A DNA stretch of 64,000 bases from Pyxicephalus adspersus. Lineage: Eukaryota > Chordata > Amphibia > Anura > Pyxicephalidae. The notes beneath the pieces are model-generated. The model was not told where the DNA came from and made no database searches. It was given only the letters and a program-made list of their open reading frames with translations. Positions within the stretch are counted from its first letter, which is position 1, and the number at the start of each line of letters is the position of its first letter. The DNA lies in NCBI RefSeq assembly GCF_032062135.1, contig NC_092862.1, positions 42,935,802 through 42,999,801 of the forward strand. The letters are read 5' to 3'. The position numbers and the translations under genes were made by a program. Positions 46,522-57,963 of the stretch are shown here, one piece after another.

Positions 46522-48482
46522 GTGAATTTTAAGGAAGAAAAGTAAACTAATGCAGGCATCACATTTAGGAACTGGTAAGCTGCAGTATATTACATTGTTG
46601 TGTGTACTATGGATATACCCCATACGTAATAAAAATCAACATAGTAAACTTTGCCGATGGCTAATTGAACAGTTTTATAATTTGAAAACTCTTAAAATTT
46701 TAAATTCAAAGTATATATCTAAACCTGAAAACACTCTATAACTTTATAACCTTTTTAATAGCAACTATTGTGCCCTCTTTCTATTTTAATTGATTATTTA
46801 TTCAAAAGAAATTATCCTAATGTATCCATGAGTAATTAGACAGTTTAGCTGGGTAATTTACATTTTTCCACTAGAACTCTGTAGTTTGCAACCAATGCAT
46901 GTTAATACAAAATACATTAAAATGTTTGTTTAGTTTAGGTCAAAGTAATTCTGCTGTAAATTGTTGTAGGATGGACAAGCATTTGTATTGCAATCAATAT
47001 GAACTGTCAATTAGCTTGGCTAAGTTGTCTGCACAGTTTCTGACTGTGCCATTCAAGCAATAAAATTCACTTAACACAGTGTTTTTAAAAAGTAGACCTT
47101 CTATCCCAGCATAAAACAAAATCAGTTAATGGATCGGTGAATAAATAATTTGTAAATCACAAATGATAATATGCTACTAATATTATTAAAGGGAATCTGT
47201 CACAAAGCCAAATACTGATCTCAGAACAGCTAAATGGAGGTAAGTATAGCTAAAGCTAAGCTATATAAGCTAAATATAGCTGTTTGTTTTCTTAAAGTGG
47301 ACCTATTCTAGCCATGTGGAATAAATTGGATTGGTGAAATAATAATGAAAACACATCAACCCAAGTTACCCAAAAAGGTATGACTTTTTAGAATAATTCT
47401 TTAGGCGTGGGGGTAGATACTATATTTACTATGTGCTACTAACCAGCTCCAGGAAAATATAGCTTGGCTCTTTTCAGCATGACAAATGTTACTGTCCTGG
47501 AAATAATATTAGTCATAGGAGTCACATAATCATTTCTTACATAAGCCTTCTTCCTTAAGCAAAATGCCTCCGTCCTGCACCCTCCTTTAAATCATACTAG
47601 ACAACTACTACCAGTGCTGTTTTAGTTTTTATGTTTGCCTAAATAATTGCATGTGGAGCTGTCTGATCTGCAGAGATTCACACAGTTCAGCAATCCAGGC
47701 AATTATGGTTCATAATTTGTATGATATTCTGTCAATTTGATAAATCTGTGTGGATATATTCATATAAATAAAGAAATTAAACACATTCTGCTAATTTGCT
47801 GATTTGAGTGATTTGCTCAATAACTGTGACGATTTAATACATTCATATCTAGCAGCACAAATCTGGCATAATTAATTAGGTAGTGAACTGTGTAGCAACT
47901 CATAGAAAGCTATCAACCAATCAGATTTATGTTTACTGATGTTAGTCAGTAAAAAGTTGACTTATGATTGGATGTTGTGAGCTACTGACTCTTATATTTG
48001 CAAAGCAACCCTGATGATACAGCATAAAAATAGTGTAGAGAAATATTCCATATACTGGATTTAAGCAACTGATGATGTACTGCACTGTGTGAAATCTGAA
48101 TGTATGTGTTATAATAGCGTGCAAAGGGTTGCCATTTTAAACCCTTATAATAAAAACTTGTTAGAGAACACTAACACCTTTACCATCTCATTTTTAGGTT
48201 AACATAAGTTAAGTCACATTATAGCCAAGTATAATATAGTTTTGCAAGATCCCAAATACTACCACACATTGTTTATCGGGGCTTTACATGGCAATATGGC
48301 CGCGCAGCCCACAACCCATGAGAAACTTAGGGCTTGTGCATTGTTAAGGGTCATCAACATTTTACTGTTGGTGTTGGAAACCACTTAGATGTTTCCTGTA
48401 GGAAAAAAAAAAAAAGTGAAATATATAGGGGTCATATAACTCTGACATGTTTCACTCTCAGTTATAGTATAATATAACAGTA
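46522..48482. other. No gene recognised
   Basis: AT-rich DNA. At 47296 a TTAAAGTGGACCTATTC word resembles the end of the TTAA-type elements but no body follows. Frames are short and without motifs. Confidence 0.4.
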
Positions 48483-48972
48483 CAGGTAGTCCCCGTGTTA
48501 CATACGAAAAAGGGACTGTAGGTTTGTTCTTAAGTTGAATTTGTATGTAAGTTTGAACAGGTACATTATTTTAATAAATGCAATTAGGACAGATGTTTAT
48601 CTCAACATAATATTAGGCAGCATGGTGTCAGTTACTGTATAAAAACCACACTGTAAGCAAATCACAAACTATGAAAAAAAAAACTTTATGGAACCTAGAT
48701 AATTATTAACTTCTTGAGCAAGCTGTGCTTTGATATGCAAAAAGAAACAACTGTAGAGTTTGTCTTGGTCATTAAAGAGTTACAAGAGCTTGCAGAAAGA
48801 GCTCACCCCCTAAGATTCACCCATAACCTCAGCTGTGTTTAGGAAAAGATTTCTTCTGCAAGTTATGCAAATCAGCCCCTCCCCCATCCAGCCCCCATCC
48901 TGCACACAAGGGAGCGAGGAAGCCCCAATCGTATCTAGGAGGTGTCTAGGAAGTATCCGTATGTCGGATGTT
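48483..48972 (+). mobile_element. MITE, CAGGTAGTCCCC family, copy 3
   Basis: Starts CAGGTAGTCCCCGTGTTACA after a TA. It continues through TTCTTAAGTTGAATTTGTAT, GGCAGCATGGTGTCAGTTAC and CAAGCTGTGCTTTGATATGC, then GTCTAGGAAGTATCCGTATG, but lacks the GGGGACTACTTG right end. It is longer than copy 1 through an extra stretch near 48790-48840. Confidence 0.75.
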
Positions 48973-49689
48973 TTTTAGAAGCAAAAAATTGCAATACTTT
49001 GATATAAATTAACAATATAAAATGTAATAATGGTTATACATAAAATAAAAAAGTATAGAATCACCAAAGGGACAAAAATGTAAAGAGCTACAACAAGAAA
49101 AAGATTATAAAGCTATATTCTTGGATCTATTGTATGTGCATGTGGTTGGCCTTTTACTTAAATTTTGTAAATACTAAATAATAATTATAGATTGTTTTGT
49201 ATAATTATTTTAGTCACAGATGAGGAGTAAGCAAATGGCCAAAACACATTGATTTAAAAAAGAGACTAGGAGGTTTACTTAGGAAGGTTAATTACCACCT
49301 TACAATGTTTACTTATTATAGAGAATGTGGAGAAAATACTACCTAATCATGTGCAAGAAAATGGAAAAGAAAGATTTTTGGTTCAAAGCGGATGCTTTAA
49401 GTAAATGGAAGAGGTTGGGAACCATTATTTGCATGCAATTGCACACAGCAATGGCTGTGACAAATTGCAGCATGGTTCTAAAAGTGACATTTTGGCTATG
49501 TGGTTTTTGTTTGAGGATGTGCACTGGTGTGTTTAGTTTAGTTACGGACAGTGCTGTTTGTGCAGTTTGTTGCGTGCCCAAGGGCTGCCAATCACATGAT
49601 ATAAAATGCAGGTGTGAAAGGGGCTTTAATCTCTTCTGCAGCATATTAGATGTCGATTTAACTTTGTATTTAATGTCTCTTCCAGAGCC
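48973..49689. other. Unassigned; long frames on both strands
   Basis: Plus 49325-49744 and minus 49339-49758 (139 codons each) overlap almost completely on opposite strands. The plus product has several cysteines (CAVCCVPKGC) but no zinc-finger spacing I trust. It could be the start of the hAT pseudogene that follows. Confidence 0.35.
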
Positions 49690-50660
49690 ATGGTGTGCTG
49701 CAAATGCCGGACACTGGGAGTTTGTGGTTCCAATAAACTGGTGAAGAGGGAATTGCATTCATGTTACCAGAGTGATGAGGAGGACAGTGAGGATTGCAAT
49801 GTTGTCATTGACACGAGGACTATGGTTGGCTGCACTATGACTTGGCAAATTCGCTCCCTAAAAAAAAATGCTTCCTGCATTGCACATGTGATAAATTTTG
49901 TGGTGAACAAATTGTTAAACAGCTATCATGGCCTGCAAGGTGTCTTGGTCATAGCCAGAAATGTCAATGACCAATGACTCTACTGTCATGCTGGGAGAGA
50001 TGGAACCTCTAGGGGGTGCTATGGCTTGCACAATGGTGGTGTGAGCTTTGAGAAGGGCCAAGATGCAGAGTATAAGCAGTAACCAGGTCCGGCTTCACCA
50101 GATGTGAAATGTCCAGTCACTGTTTTCCAACATTACATATGCCTGTACCAGCAGAGTAAAGTAACTGAATATCTGATGCACCATAAAGGTTTCCCAACCC
50201 AAGGCACTGGCAGCTTAAAAGCCACACTGGATTTAATGTAGCATGTGGAAGAGAATGAAGACTCTCATCCTTGTCTTGTAACCATGGAAATGGTAATGAG
50301 GGGTGGGACTTCTATAAGGAGTGTCCCAATTGGTTTACCTACAGCCACATGATAACCAATTACATCCAGCCACCATGACAGCATGAGGACAGGGAGTTGG
50401 AAGATCAGATGGGGCAGATGGCATCATATTATCTGGCATGTCCTGAAGTGGTAGATTATTCTCAACCATTTGAGTTACTGTTTCGTAGGACTGAACGTTA
50501 GCCCAGAATTGTCTGAATATGAAATCCAGTGGCTGTCTTATACATCCTCTAGTGTTATGTCAGAGAGAGTTTTCAATTTAAATTGTCATTCCAATAGAGA
50601 CTACACTGTCTAACACCAGTGTGGATCAAGTAATGTTCATTAAAATTTAGCAATCCTTGA
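49690..50660 (+). pseudogene. hAT-family transposase pseudogene (ZBED/Ac-like)
   Basis: Several conserved pieces of an hAT transposase lie in order and in one frame, broken by stops. ASCIAHVINFVVNKLL (49870-49917) matches the C-x-x-H-x-L-N segment. VKCPVTVFQHYICLYQQ and VTEYLMHHKG (to 50190) correspond to the region after the RW core. SSSVMSERVFN (50545-50577) matches the dimerisation (hATC) domain, followed in a shifted frame by VDQVMFIKI. Intact proteins are 600-700 residues; about half can be traced. No terminal repeats were paired, so its link to the non-autonomous hAT elements at 24034 and 54040 is unproved. It is not a functional gene. Confidence 0.8.
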
Positions 50661-51365
50661 TTGTAACCTGTTTCCAAAGAGTAATTGCAACACGCCCAGC
50701 CACACTAGTACCACCACCACATTCCACCAGCAACATAACTATGACCTGTCCAGTTGTACTGAACAGAAATAAGAATGGATTAAGGCTGCCCCATAATGTC
50801 CAATATTCAAAAAAATTGCTAAAGAGACCGAATTGAGTTTCACTAAAAATATTTTAAAAAATGCTCAAAAGTGTGGAAAAACAATTTGTGGCTCTTAACC
50901 AAGTCAGTAATCAAGTAGTTTCAGTAATATGCAAGCATGTATTCCCATAGGGCCATGAAATTTTACCCCAATTAGAGTTGAACAAACAGAAATGGATTCA
51001 AACTTGTTTTATCTGTCAAAAGGTTTTACATTTCAAAAGTTAGTATGGTAATCTGAATTTACTGTCGAAGATTCGTAAAATTGACTAAAGAAAACATTCC
51101 AGTGACTTTTCACCAAAAATGACAGTTGCACTATGTGAAAATGAGTAAATAGTAATAGTATAAGCAACAATGCTAAAAGGAGAAATATGTGTGACTGGTA
51201 ATTAAGTAAAACAACAGAAATTACTTTGCTCAGCAAAACTTGAGGTGAATGAAACACATTGTGGGATTAGGTTCAGAATACTCTCTTTCTGTCCATATTA
51301 AAACTGGCTAAAAAAACATTCATTAAGTTTTTATTACCAAAAATGAGCATTTTTTACCTTTTTCC
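50661..51365. other. No gene recognised
   Basis: AT-rich. The remaining end of the hAT element, if present, would lie in the first part, but I saw no terminal inverted repeat. The minus frame 51033-51257 has no domain. Confidence 0.4.
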
Positions 51366-52975
51366 AATTTTAATTATATTTAAATCATTTTTTTAAAAGA
51401 TATTTTGTATAAAATATAAATATAAAATACAGACAATATATAAAAAAAAGAAGAAATAAAAATAAAAACAAAACAGAACAAAACAAAGTGCCGTATATCA
51501 ATCTGAATCAGTTAACCAATATATCCAAAAAGAAATTAAAAAAGTAATACAGGATCAAACACATTCAATTATACTTGCACCGTGCATTTTGGGTGCGCAA
51601 ACCATGGGGACCAATATGCATGAAATTTAAGCGTTTTATCTGCATTTTCAGCAAACACTTTCTCTTATAAAAGCTGTAAATTAAACCTATGTAGTATGTC
51701 AGACATATTCGGAACATCTGTACTTTTCGAATAGGACACTATGGTCTGTATGGTTGTGTGACAATGGGTCTATGTTCTATTGGATACTGTTCGATCCCTA
51801 AATTAGGTAAAGCCAGAAAAGGTATGGTGGTACAATTATTCTGGTCACATCAGACAACAACTGAAATATCTCATTCTAACTGCTTTTAATGCTTTTACAA
51901 TGCCAAAATATATGGCTCAGAAAGCCTATTTGTCCACATGACTGCCAACAATGATGTGATATACATAAATCATATTTCGCTATTACATATGGTGTTTTAT
52001 ACCATCTAAGTAACATCTTAAGATAGGATTCCCAGTGGGAAGTGCATTGTGTGTATGTAAAGGCAGAATGAATTACATGTTGCCATTGCTCGTCTGAAAA
52101 GATTTCAATTTAATTCAACCTCCTATTTCAAAATTTGAGATATCTCAAAAAAACTGGTTTTCCCTGAAGCGCCGGGTAAATTATATATACCTCAAATAAT
52201 TTGAGAGGATCCGGTAAAAAAGCCTGCTATCTGAGGTTGCGTGAATAGCGGTGTATATGGGTGAGTCTTTTGATAATAAAGAATCCGACATAAAGTATAA
52301 GCATCAGTAATAGGCATACCAAAATAATCAAGTTTTTGTTGAAATGATAGGTTAGGTGGACATGATTGTAAATATTGGAAAGTTAAAAGATTCAATTGTT
52401 TCCAATGTTCTATAATATTATCAGGGATAAAGTGCCAATAAGTGTCAATTAATTAATGGGAAGTTCAGTAGAAACAGTAGTCGTCCATGTCTTAAAAACC
52501 ACCAAACTGATAAAGCTGCCTCAATAGTCTCTGTAGAGAACTAAAATGGGTTATAGAAATTTGCACAGGTAGATTTGTAAAAAAATATATTATTTTGGGC
52601 AATAGTAGCATTTTAAAAACTGCCACTCTGCCTCTGATGTCCGTTTGGCACCTGATGAACTCTGATAAGGGTTCTATCTCCAAAACAAAAATAATAGGAG
52701 ACAAGGGGCATCCCTTGGCTACAATAGCTTGAAAAATCTTCTAAATCCAAATTTGGATAACGCTTTAAACAAATAGCCCCAATGTATCCTGTCAAACGCT
52801 TTCTCTGCATCCAACGCAAGTACTACAGAAGGGATCTAATGCAATTCAACAAATCTCATGATATTCAGCATGCAATGAGTACCATCCGGTGCTTGTCGCC
52901 CCCGTACAAAACCCACTTGTTCAGGTTTAACTAGTAATGGAATCATTTTAATTCCAAGCACCTCTACTCACAACA
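51366..52975 (-). mobile_element. L1/Tx1-like LINE, antisense, 5'-truncated and deleted
   Basis: Read on the minus strand from 52975, this relic starts inside ORF2 at VKPEQVGFVRGRQAPDGT and ends in an A-rich 3' untranslated tail near 51366-51480. It contains RT words, the post-RT region and the C-terminal cysteine motif, but the catalytic F/YADD segment is gone. It is a different lineage from the LINE at 4700, since the shared motifs differ in sequence (DQVGFTSGREARDN there, EQVGFVRGRQAPDGT here). Stops and shifts are frequent. Confidence 0.85.
51880..52940 (-). pseudogene. LINE ORF2 relic (reverse transcriptase without catalytic core)
   Basis: In coding order: EQVGFVRGRQAPDGT, then VVLALDAEKAFDRIHWGYLF (RT motif A, near 52790-52850) and LSKFGF. 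These are followed by PIIFVLEIEPLSEFIR (near 52680) in another frame. The next words are FKMLLLPKIIYFFTNLPV, which in relatives lie far past the FADD box, so an internal deletion near 52620 removed the catalytic aspartates. Downstream the zinc-knuckle motif HCWQSCGQIGFLSHIFWHC (near 51900-51960) is still readable, as expected at the C-terminus of L1-type ORF2. The protein could not have worked. Confidence 0.82.
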
Positions 52976-54031
52976 TTCCGAATACATAAGTGCATCTTTT
53001 ATCACCTTATACCTGAGAACACAACCAGAAAAGAAAAACTGGGTACATTTTCATTTGCATCATGGATAAAACTTTTTCCTCATTCAGATCTGGTGAACTA
53101 AGATGTTTTTAAAGGGAAGAACCTTATTTACTGAGGTACATGACTAAAGCAAAGGCATGTTGATGTTTTAAAATTGCATCTGTATTTTCCCGTGTGGCCA
53201 GTCTAGATAAAAAAAATGTGTAACCCAGGAGAATGCGTAATACTGAAATCATCAAACTGCTGGTCTGCTCACAATTTTAAAGCTTGCACATAAATTTAAC
53301 ATTTTATTATAACCATAAGTTTCAGCGATCAGCATATCAACACCTTTAAAAATAGAAATAAATCACCGAACAAAAATGTAATAAAAATTGTTCTTTGCTT
53401 CCAAGATTTAAATACATAATTTTTAAAGCAAATTAGATTATTATAAACTACTATTAATACAAACATTTTTTTTCATTTTGAGAAAATAACAATTCAGATC
53501 ATACCTTGCTTTATACAGGGATTTATGAACACATATGGCACCACTGTGTGTAAATGCCAGTTGCAAAAGTTGGCAACCAAGTCATTTTATTATAACTGAA
53601 TTACCAGTGACAGCTACTGCTGATAATGTATTCATTTATGTACATAACACAACATTATGCCCTCAAGATGTTCACTGGATGGTACCAAAAGTGCAATATG
53701 TTGTGAATAATAGGACATAATGATAATCAAATTATATTATAAAACAACGTTACCTGTACTCTAAATGTTTTGCTGTTTTCAAAATGTATGTTTTGTGAAA
53801 CAATTACAATAATAGGATGATGATTAAAACTTATCTGTAAAAAAGATGTACCTGCAGTATGTGGGATGGCCATCAGTGAACATCTTATTCACAGAAATCA
53901 TGTATTTGGTATTATCCTTCTCTGAAGTCAGCAGACTTCAAAATCATAAAACTTTCTCAAGCAAAGCAGTGATTTTATCATTGCTGGAGGAGATCTTCTG
54001 CTAGTAGAGGAATGGAGGCTGCCCAGCAAAG
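52976..54031. other. No gene recognised
   Basis: AT-rich DNA with the short plus frame 53535-53720, which has no recognisable motif. Confidence 0.4.
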
Positions 54032-54039
54032 GTTATCTG

Positions 54040-54884
54040 TAGTGTTGGTCGAATATCTCACTATTCGGTTGGACAGCTATTCGATCGAATAGGGGGATAT
54101 TGTTCTGGTGATTGAATGTCGAATTCAAACACCGTTAAAGTCAATGGTGGGAAAATTCAGGTTTTTTTTCAAGACTGTGAAGAACTGCAAGAGCAATCAG
54201 GGGAGCAGAGCTGACAGGAGTCCTGTGTTCCTATCTAGTAAAACTCTATCCAGGAATAAGGATAGTGCTTCCTGATCGGCTGAGGAAAGCTTTCCTCAGC
54301 CAATCAGAGAGCACTAGAGGTTTTGAATGGGGAAACTTGTCTCCATTTAATCTCTAGTGCTGGGTATCGCACACTGTCCTCAATAAATGCAGCCGCGGCC
54401 GTATTTATTAAGAAGATCCTTGGCACTAGAGGCTAAATGGGGACAAGTCTCCCCATTCATTCTCCTCTAGTGCTCTGTGATTGGCTGGGAAAAGGAAAAT
54501 CATGATGAGACTTGAGCTGTCATCAGGGTTTACTTTTCCTCAGCCAATCACAGAGCACTAGAGGTGCTTTTAACCTAACACCTAGCACTTAACCTAGCAT
54601 TTAACCTCTAGTGCCCGGGGATCCCACACTGACAGTAGGATTCCCACGGCTGTGCAGCCACAGGAATCATCCTGTCATTGTGGGATAACCTGTAAAAAAA
54701 ATAAAAGTTAGTTACACAAATCACACACATTCAATACATTACTTTAACATTAATTTTTTTCTAACACATTTTTTACACATGAATTTGCACCATAGAATCC
54801 CGTGTTTTTCGGGTCAGGTCTATCCGAATTCGAACAGCTATATTCGGCTATATAAGGACAACCCAAATTTGAACACCAACACCA
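54040..54884. mobile_element. hAT-type non-autonomous element, 845 bp, palindrome-rich
   Basis: The ends TAGTGTTGGTCGAA and TTTGAACACCAACACCA are imperfect inverted repeats, and the exact 8 bp sequence GTTATCTG flanks both sides (54032-54039 and 54885-54892), as for hAT insertions. A perfect 24 bp palindrome (GGCTGAGGAAAG and its complement) lies at 54278-54301. A 24 bp motif containing CAATCAGAGAGCACTAGAGG occurs at 54297-54320 and 54541-54564 and inverted at 54464-54487. It carries no transposase. A decayed relative is at 26890-27290. Confidence 0.85.
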
Positions 54885-54892
54885 GTTATCTG

Positions 54893-56141
54893 TTGGTTGT
54901 AGGTCTACAACACACTCTAGCTTAGTGTTTCCCAAACCTGCCCTCAAGTCCTACCAACATTTTTTAATATTATTGTGAAACTGAACTCTACTTAAAAAAT
55001 GTTTTCAGTCTAGATATGGGAATTAAATGTATTTCAAATACCATTACAGGTAGTATACCTATCAATCTTTGTGGTATTCCCCAGCCCAGTAAAACCATTG
55101 ATGTTCTATTGCAACCCTTTTTAATCTCTTTACCCCAGAGAAGTCCTTAAACGTTTTCCAGGTCTCTGGAAACCCTTGCCAAGACTATTTATGGGACTGA
55201 GCAGGAAAGATGCCTCTTATATAAGTGGTCAGAATACACTTTTTACAATGGCAGGAATACAATGGGGCCAGGTTATGATATGTAGCCAGGTTTGATGCAA
55301 ATGGTTATTAGTTCATAGCACTTAACACAGCATTCTTCTTTAGCAAGGCAATAGTGTATCTCATCTGATATGTAGTCTTACTGTATATTAGCAAAAAGCA
55401 GTAGCTATTCTGATACCATTACATTACTTTCTTACACAGTTATAGAAAAGACTGAGTTCCTCTATGTAATTGAAATTGCATAGTCTAGATTTCAGACCCT
55501 TTACTGAAATGACTTCTTTACCAAAGCAATTCTATATATATACTGCGAACTACTTTTAAATTGTATTACATCCCTATATTTTATTGTTGTTTCTTCCTAT
55601 CTAATACTGCTTTTGGTTCCTTTTGTAATACATATTTTTTAAAGGCAGGAAATTAAGGACTTAGCACATACATTATAGATGAATAACAGCTGTGCAAGTA
55701 TAACAGTTTTAGAAAGCATTTCTCAGTCATGGTTATAGACAACGGGACAGTAATTTCACACAACTTACATTATGAAGCAGAATAAACAGTTTGCTAGGCC
55801 ATATAAATTGATTGTTCTTTTCTTTTAAAATAGAGAAAAATAAAGCAAAGACTGTTGGGGCACCAGGATATTACATTAAAGCTACTCAGAACGTAGAGCA
55901 TGTGGCACCATTCTGAACCCTTTGAATTGTTGTAGTTGTCATTTGTAAAACACGGTAACATATAGAAAGGAAATACTTTTTTTTCTGGGATGCAGTCAAC
56001 AATAAGTTAATACCTTAGAGGGGAAAAGTTCACCTAGTGAAGGTGTGCAGTCTTACAGTTCACTTTCTTTAGAATGCAGTCACAACATCAAAGCCTATCA
56101 CCTACCAGCATGCTGTAGAAAAGGGCTGTTGCTCTGCTGAG
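54893..56141. other. No gene recognised
   Basis: AT-rich DNA. No frame above 60 codons with a motif and no repeat family that I could place. Confidence 0.4.
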
Positions 56142-56230
56142 GTCCAACATGCCCCCTGGTATTCCAATCTTCTCATGCTCTTTGCTGATTGGAACTTTCT
56201 AGCTCGTACTCATTAGGGGGCATGTTGGAC
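56142..56230. repeat. Inverted repeat, 16 bp perfect arms
   Basis: GTCCAACATGCCCCCT at 56142-56157 is the exact reverse complement of AGGGGGCATGTTGGAC at 56215-56230. Between them, TTCCAAT and ATTGGAA form a second inner pair. A short hairpin MITE is likely; terminal ends and target duplication were not seen. Confidence 0.7.
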
Positions 56231-57796
56231 CAAAAACAGCAGATAGTACTGTTTCCATGCACACAGCAAGACGATATTTGAACTGAAAGTTAGGCTGGTG
56301 TTCCATATATCTAAGACATCGTTTTTTTTTTTATTTTAGATATAGCAGGAAAAGCTGAAAATCCATGCCAGATTGTTTGGCATCTGTGTGATATTGGTGA
56401 ATTTCCCTTTACTTTGTGTTTTGTAGACACAGCAAGATTGATACTAAATCTATTTTCCAATCCTGACATTTGTTTTGGTTTTCTTTTTTGTGTGCGTATT
56501 CAATAAGGCTGCCCTACATGGAGATTTGCCATTTGTTACTGGGCCTCTTCAAAATAGCCACAAAGAATCTGAGCCCCTTTGTTTTTCCTCCATTGTGAGG
56601 TAATTTTGACCTCGAAAGTAAAATGAGCAAGAAATGAGAACAAAGTAACTTAATTAAAAGCAACTCAGTAGAGATTGCTATCAGTACCACACCTTGAACA
56701 TTATTCCTTGCACTGCTGTATTTAAAAGGAGAAATGTATTTTATAAAAAGCTCTTTAGACCATCTTGTACTGCTTCTGAGCAACTTTATAACATATTATC
56801 TGCCCAGCCCCACACAGCCTTTACAACCACAGTCTTCTTCAGGTCGCAAACACCCAGGGGTTGGGGGATTTTATTAAAAGACATTTGCATAAAGTTACAC
56901 CAACCCCCAGTCCCACTTTACAAACTAAAGGATCAGGCAGGTAGTTATTGCAGAAAGGGACAGGTGATTTTGCATATGCATTGTCTTTTCTTACCTGTCT
57001 GATTGCGCCAGGTAGATGCAAAAAAGCTGAACTACATTTGAGCATCTAACACTCACATAAGTGTCATACTCCACTAACAATTTATACAAACACATTGGGA
57101 TGGATTCACTAAAGGAATATAGGCAAGGCAAGGTAAAATACTGTTTATTTCCCTTGTGTGGGATTTTTTGCAAAATTAATTTTCACTGCATTTACTAAGC
57201 TAAATCACTTATCTCTTGTCGCTTATCTCTTGAAAGGCGGAGGGGGGGTACTTTTGCAACTACACACCCTAATGTTCTTTTATAAATCATTATTAATTTT
57301 TGCATTATAAAACGAAAATTGCACATTTAAATGTAAAATGTTAAAATAAATATTTAGAGCAGTGCAAATTATTTTATTTTTTTAGCAAAGTTACAATACT
57401 GCACAATTTTCAAATTTTTACCAACTTCCTACCTTAATAAAAACTAGAAAAAAATGTATCCATATTTGCCACTAAATCAAGCTTTATTTGTTATGGTTAA
57501 AAAAAAACAATTATATTAGGAAAATTTGCAAAAGTTAAAGTGTTTTTGCAACCCTGCCTGAACTGCCTAGGCTTACCTTCCATGTAGGGAACACTTTCGT
57601 TCCCTCTCACCATATCGTCTGTCCATCCCATCTGTGTAACCAAAGACACAGAGACAACACAGAAACATGTCACACTGGTATTACCTATATAACCCAAGAT
57701 TCCTCCACAATACCAACAATACCAACATTCAAGTTGGTAAATATATTGAGTGATGTAAATTTAAAAGGGCCCTATAAAGTCATATACCTTGTTTTA
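56231..57796. other. No gene recognised
   Basis: Frames 56514-56783 and 56694-57002 overlap on opposite strands without domains. Around 57096-57230 the wording GGATGGATTCACTAAAGG and TTTACTAAGCTAAATCAC suggests foldback-repeat debris. Confidence 0.4.
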
Positions 57797-57963
57797 TTAA
57801 CCACCCTAGCAGTACATTTCTGTCTGGATTTATGTCTAAAAGCGGTACATTGTTTTTCATGAAAATTTATTTTACAGTATAATATAATAGTATGAGAATA
57901 ATAAAGTTTGAAACAAAATCATGTAAAAATAATAAATTCGGGGGTTACCGCTAGGGAGGTTAA
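57797..57963. mobile_element. MITE bounded by TTAA, CCTCCCTAGCGGTA family
   Basis: The left end TTAACCACCCTAGCAGTA faces the right end TACCGCTAGGGAGGTTAA, inverted repeats of about 18 bp with two mismatches, and TTAA closes both sides (57797-57800 and 57960-57963). The 167 bp body is AT-rich and non-coding. The TTAA could be part of the terminal repeat or the duplicated target. Confidence 0.75.

Noticed and set aside
49325..49758. Two 139-codon frames on opposite strands, plus one with many cysteines
   Set aside because: Near-complete overlap on opposite strands points to low stop density. No zinc-finger spacing or domain is convincing; at best it is the front of the hAT pseudogene.
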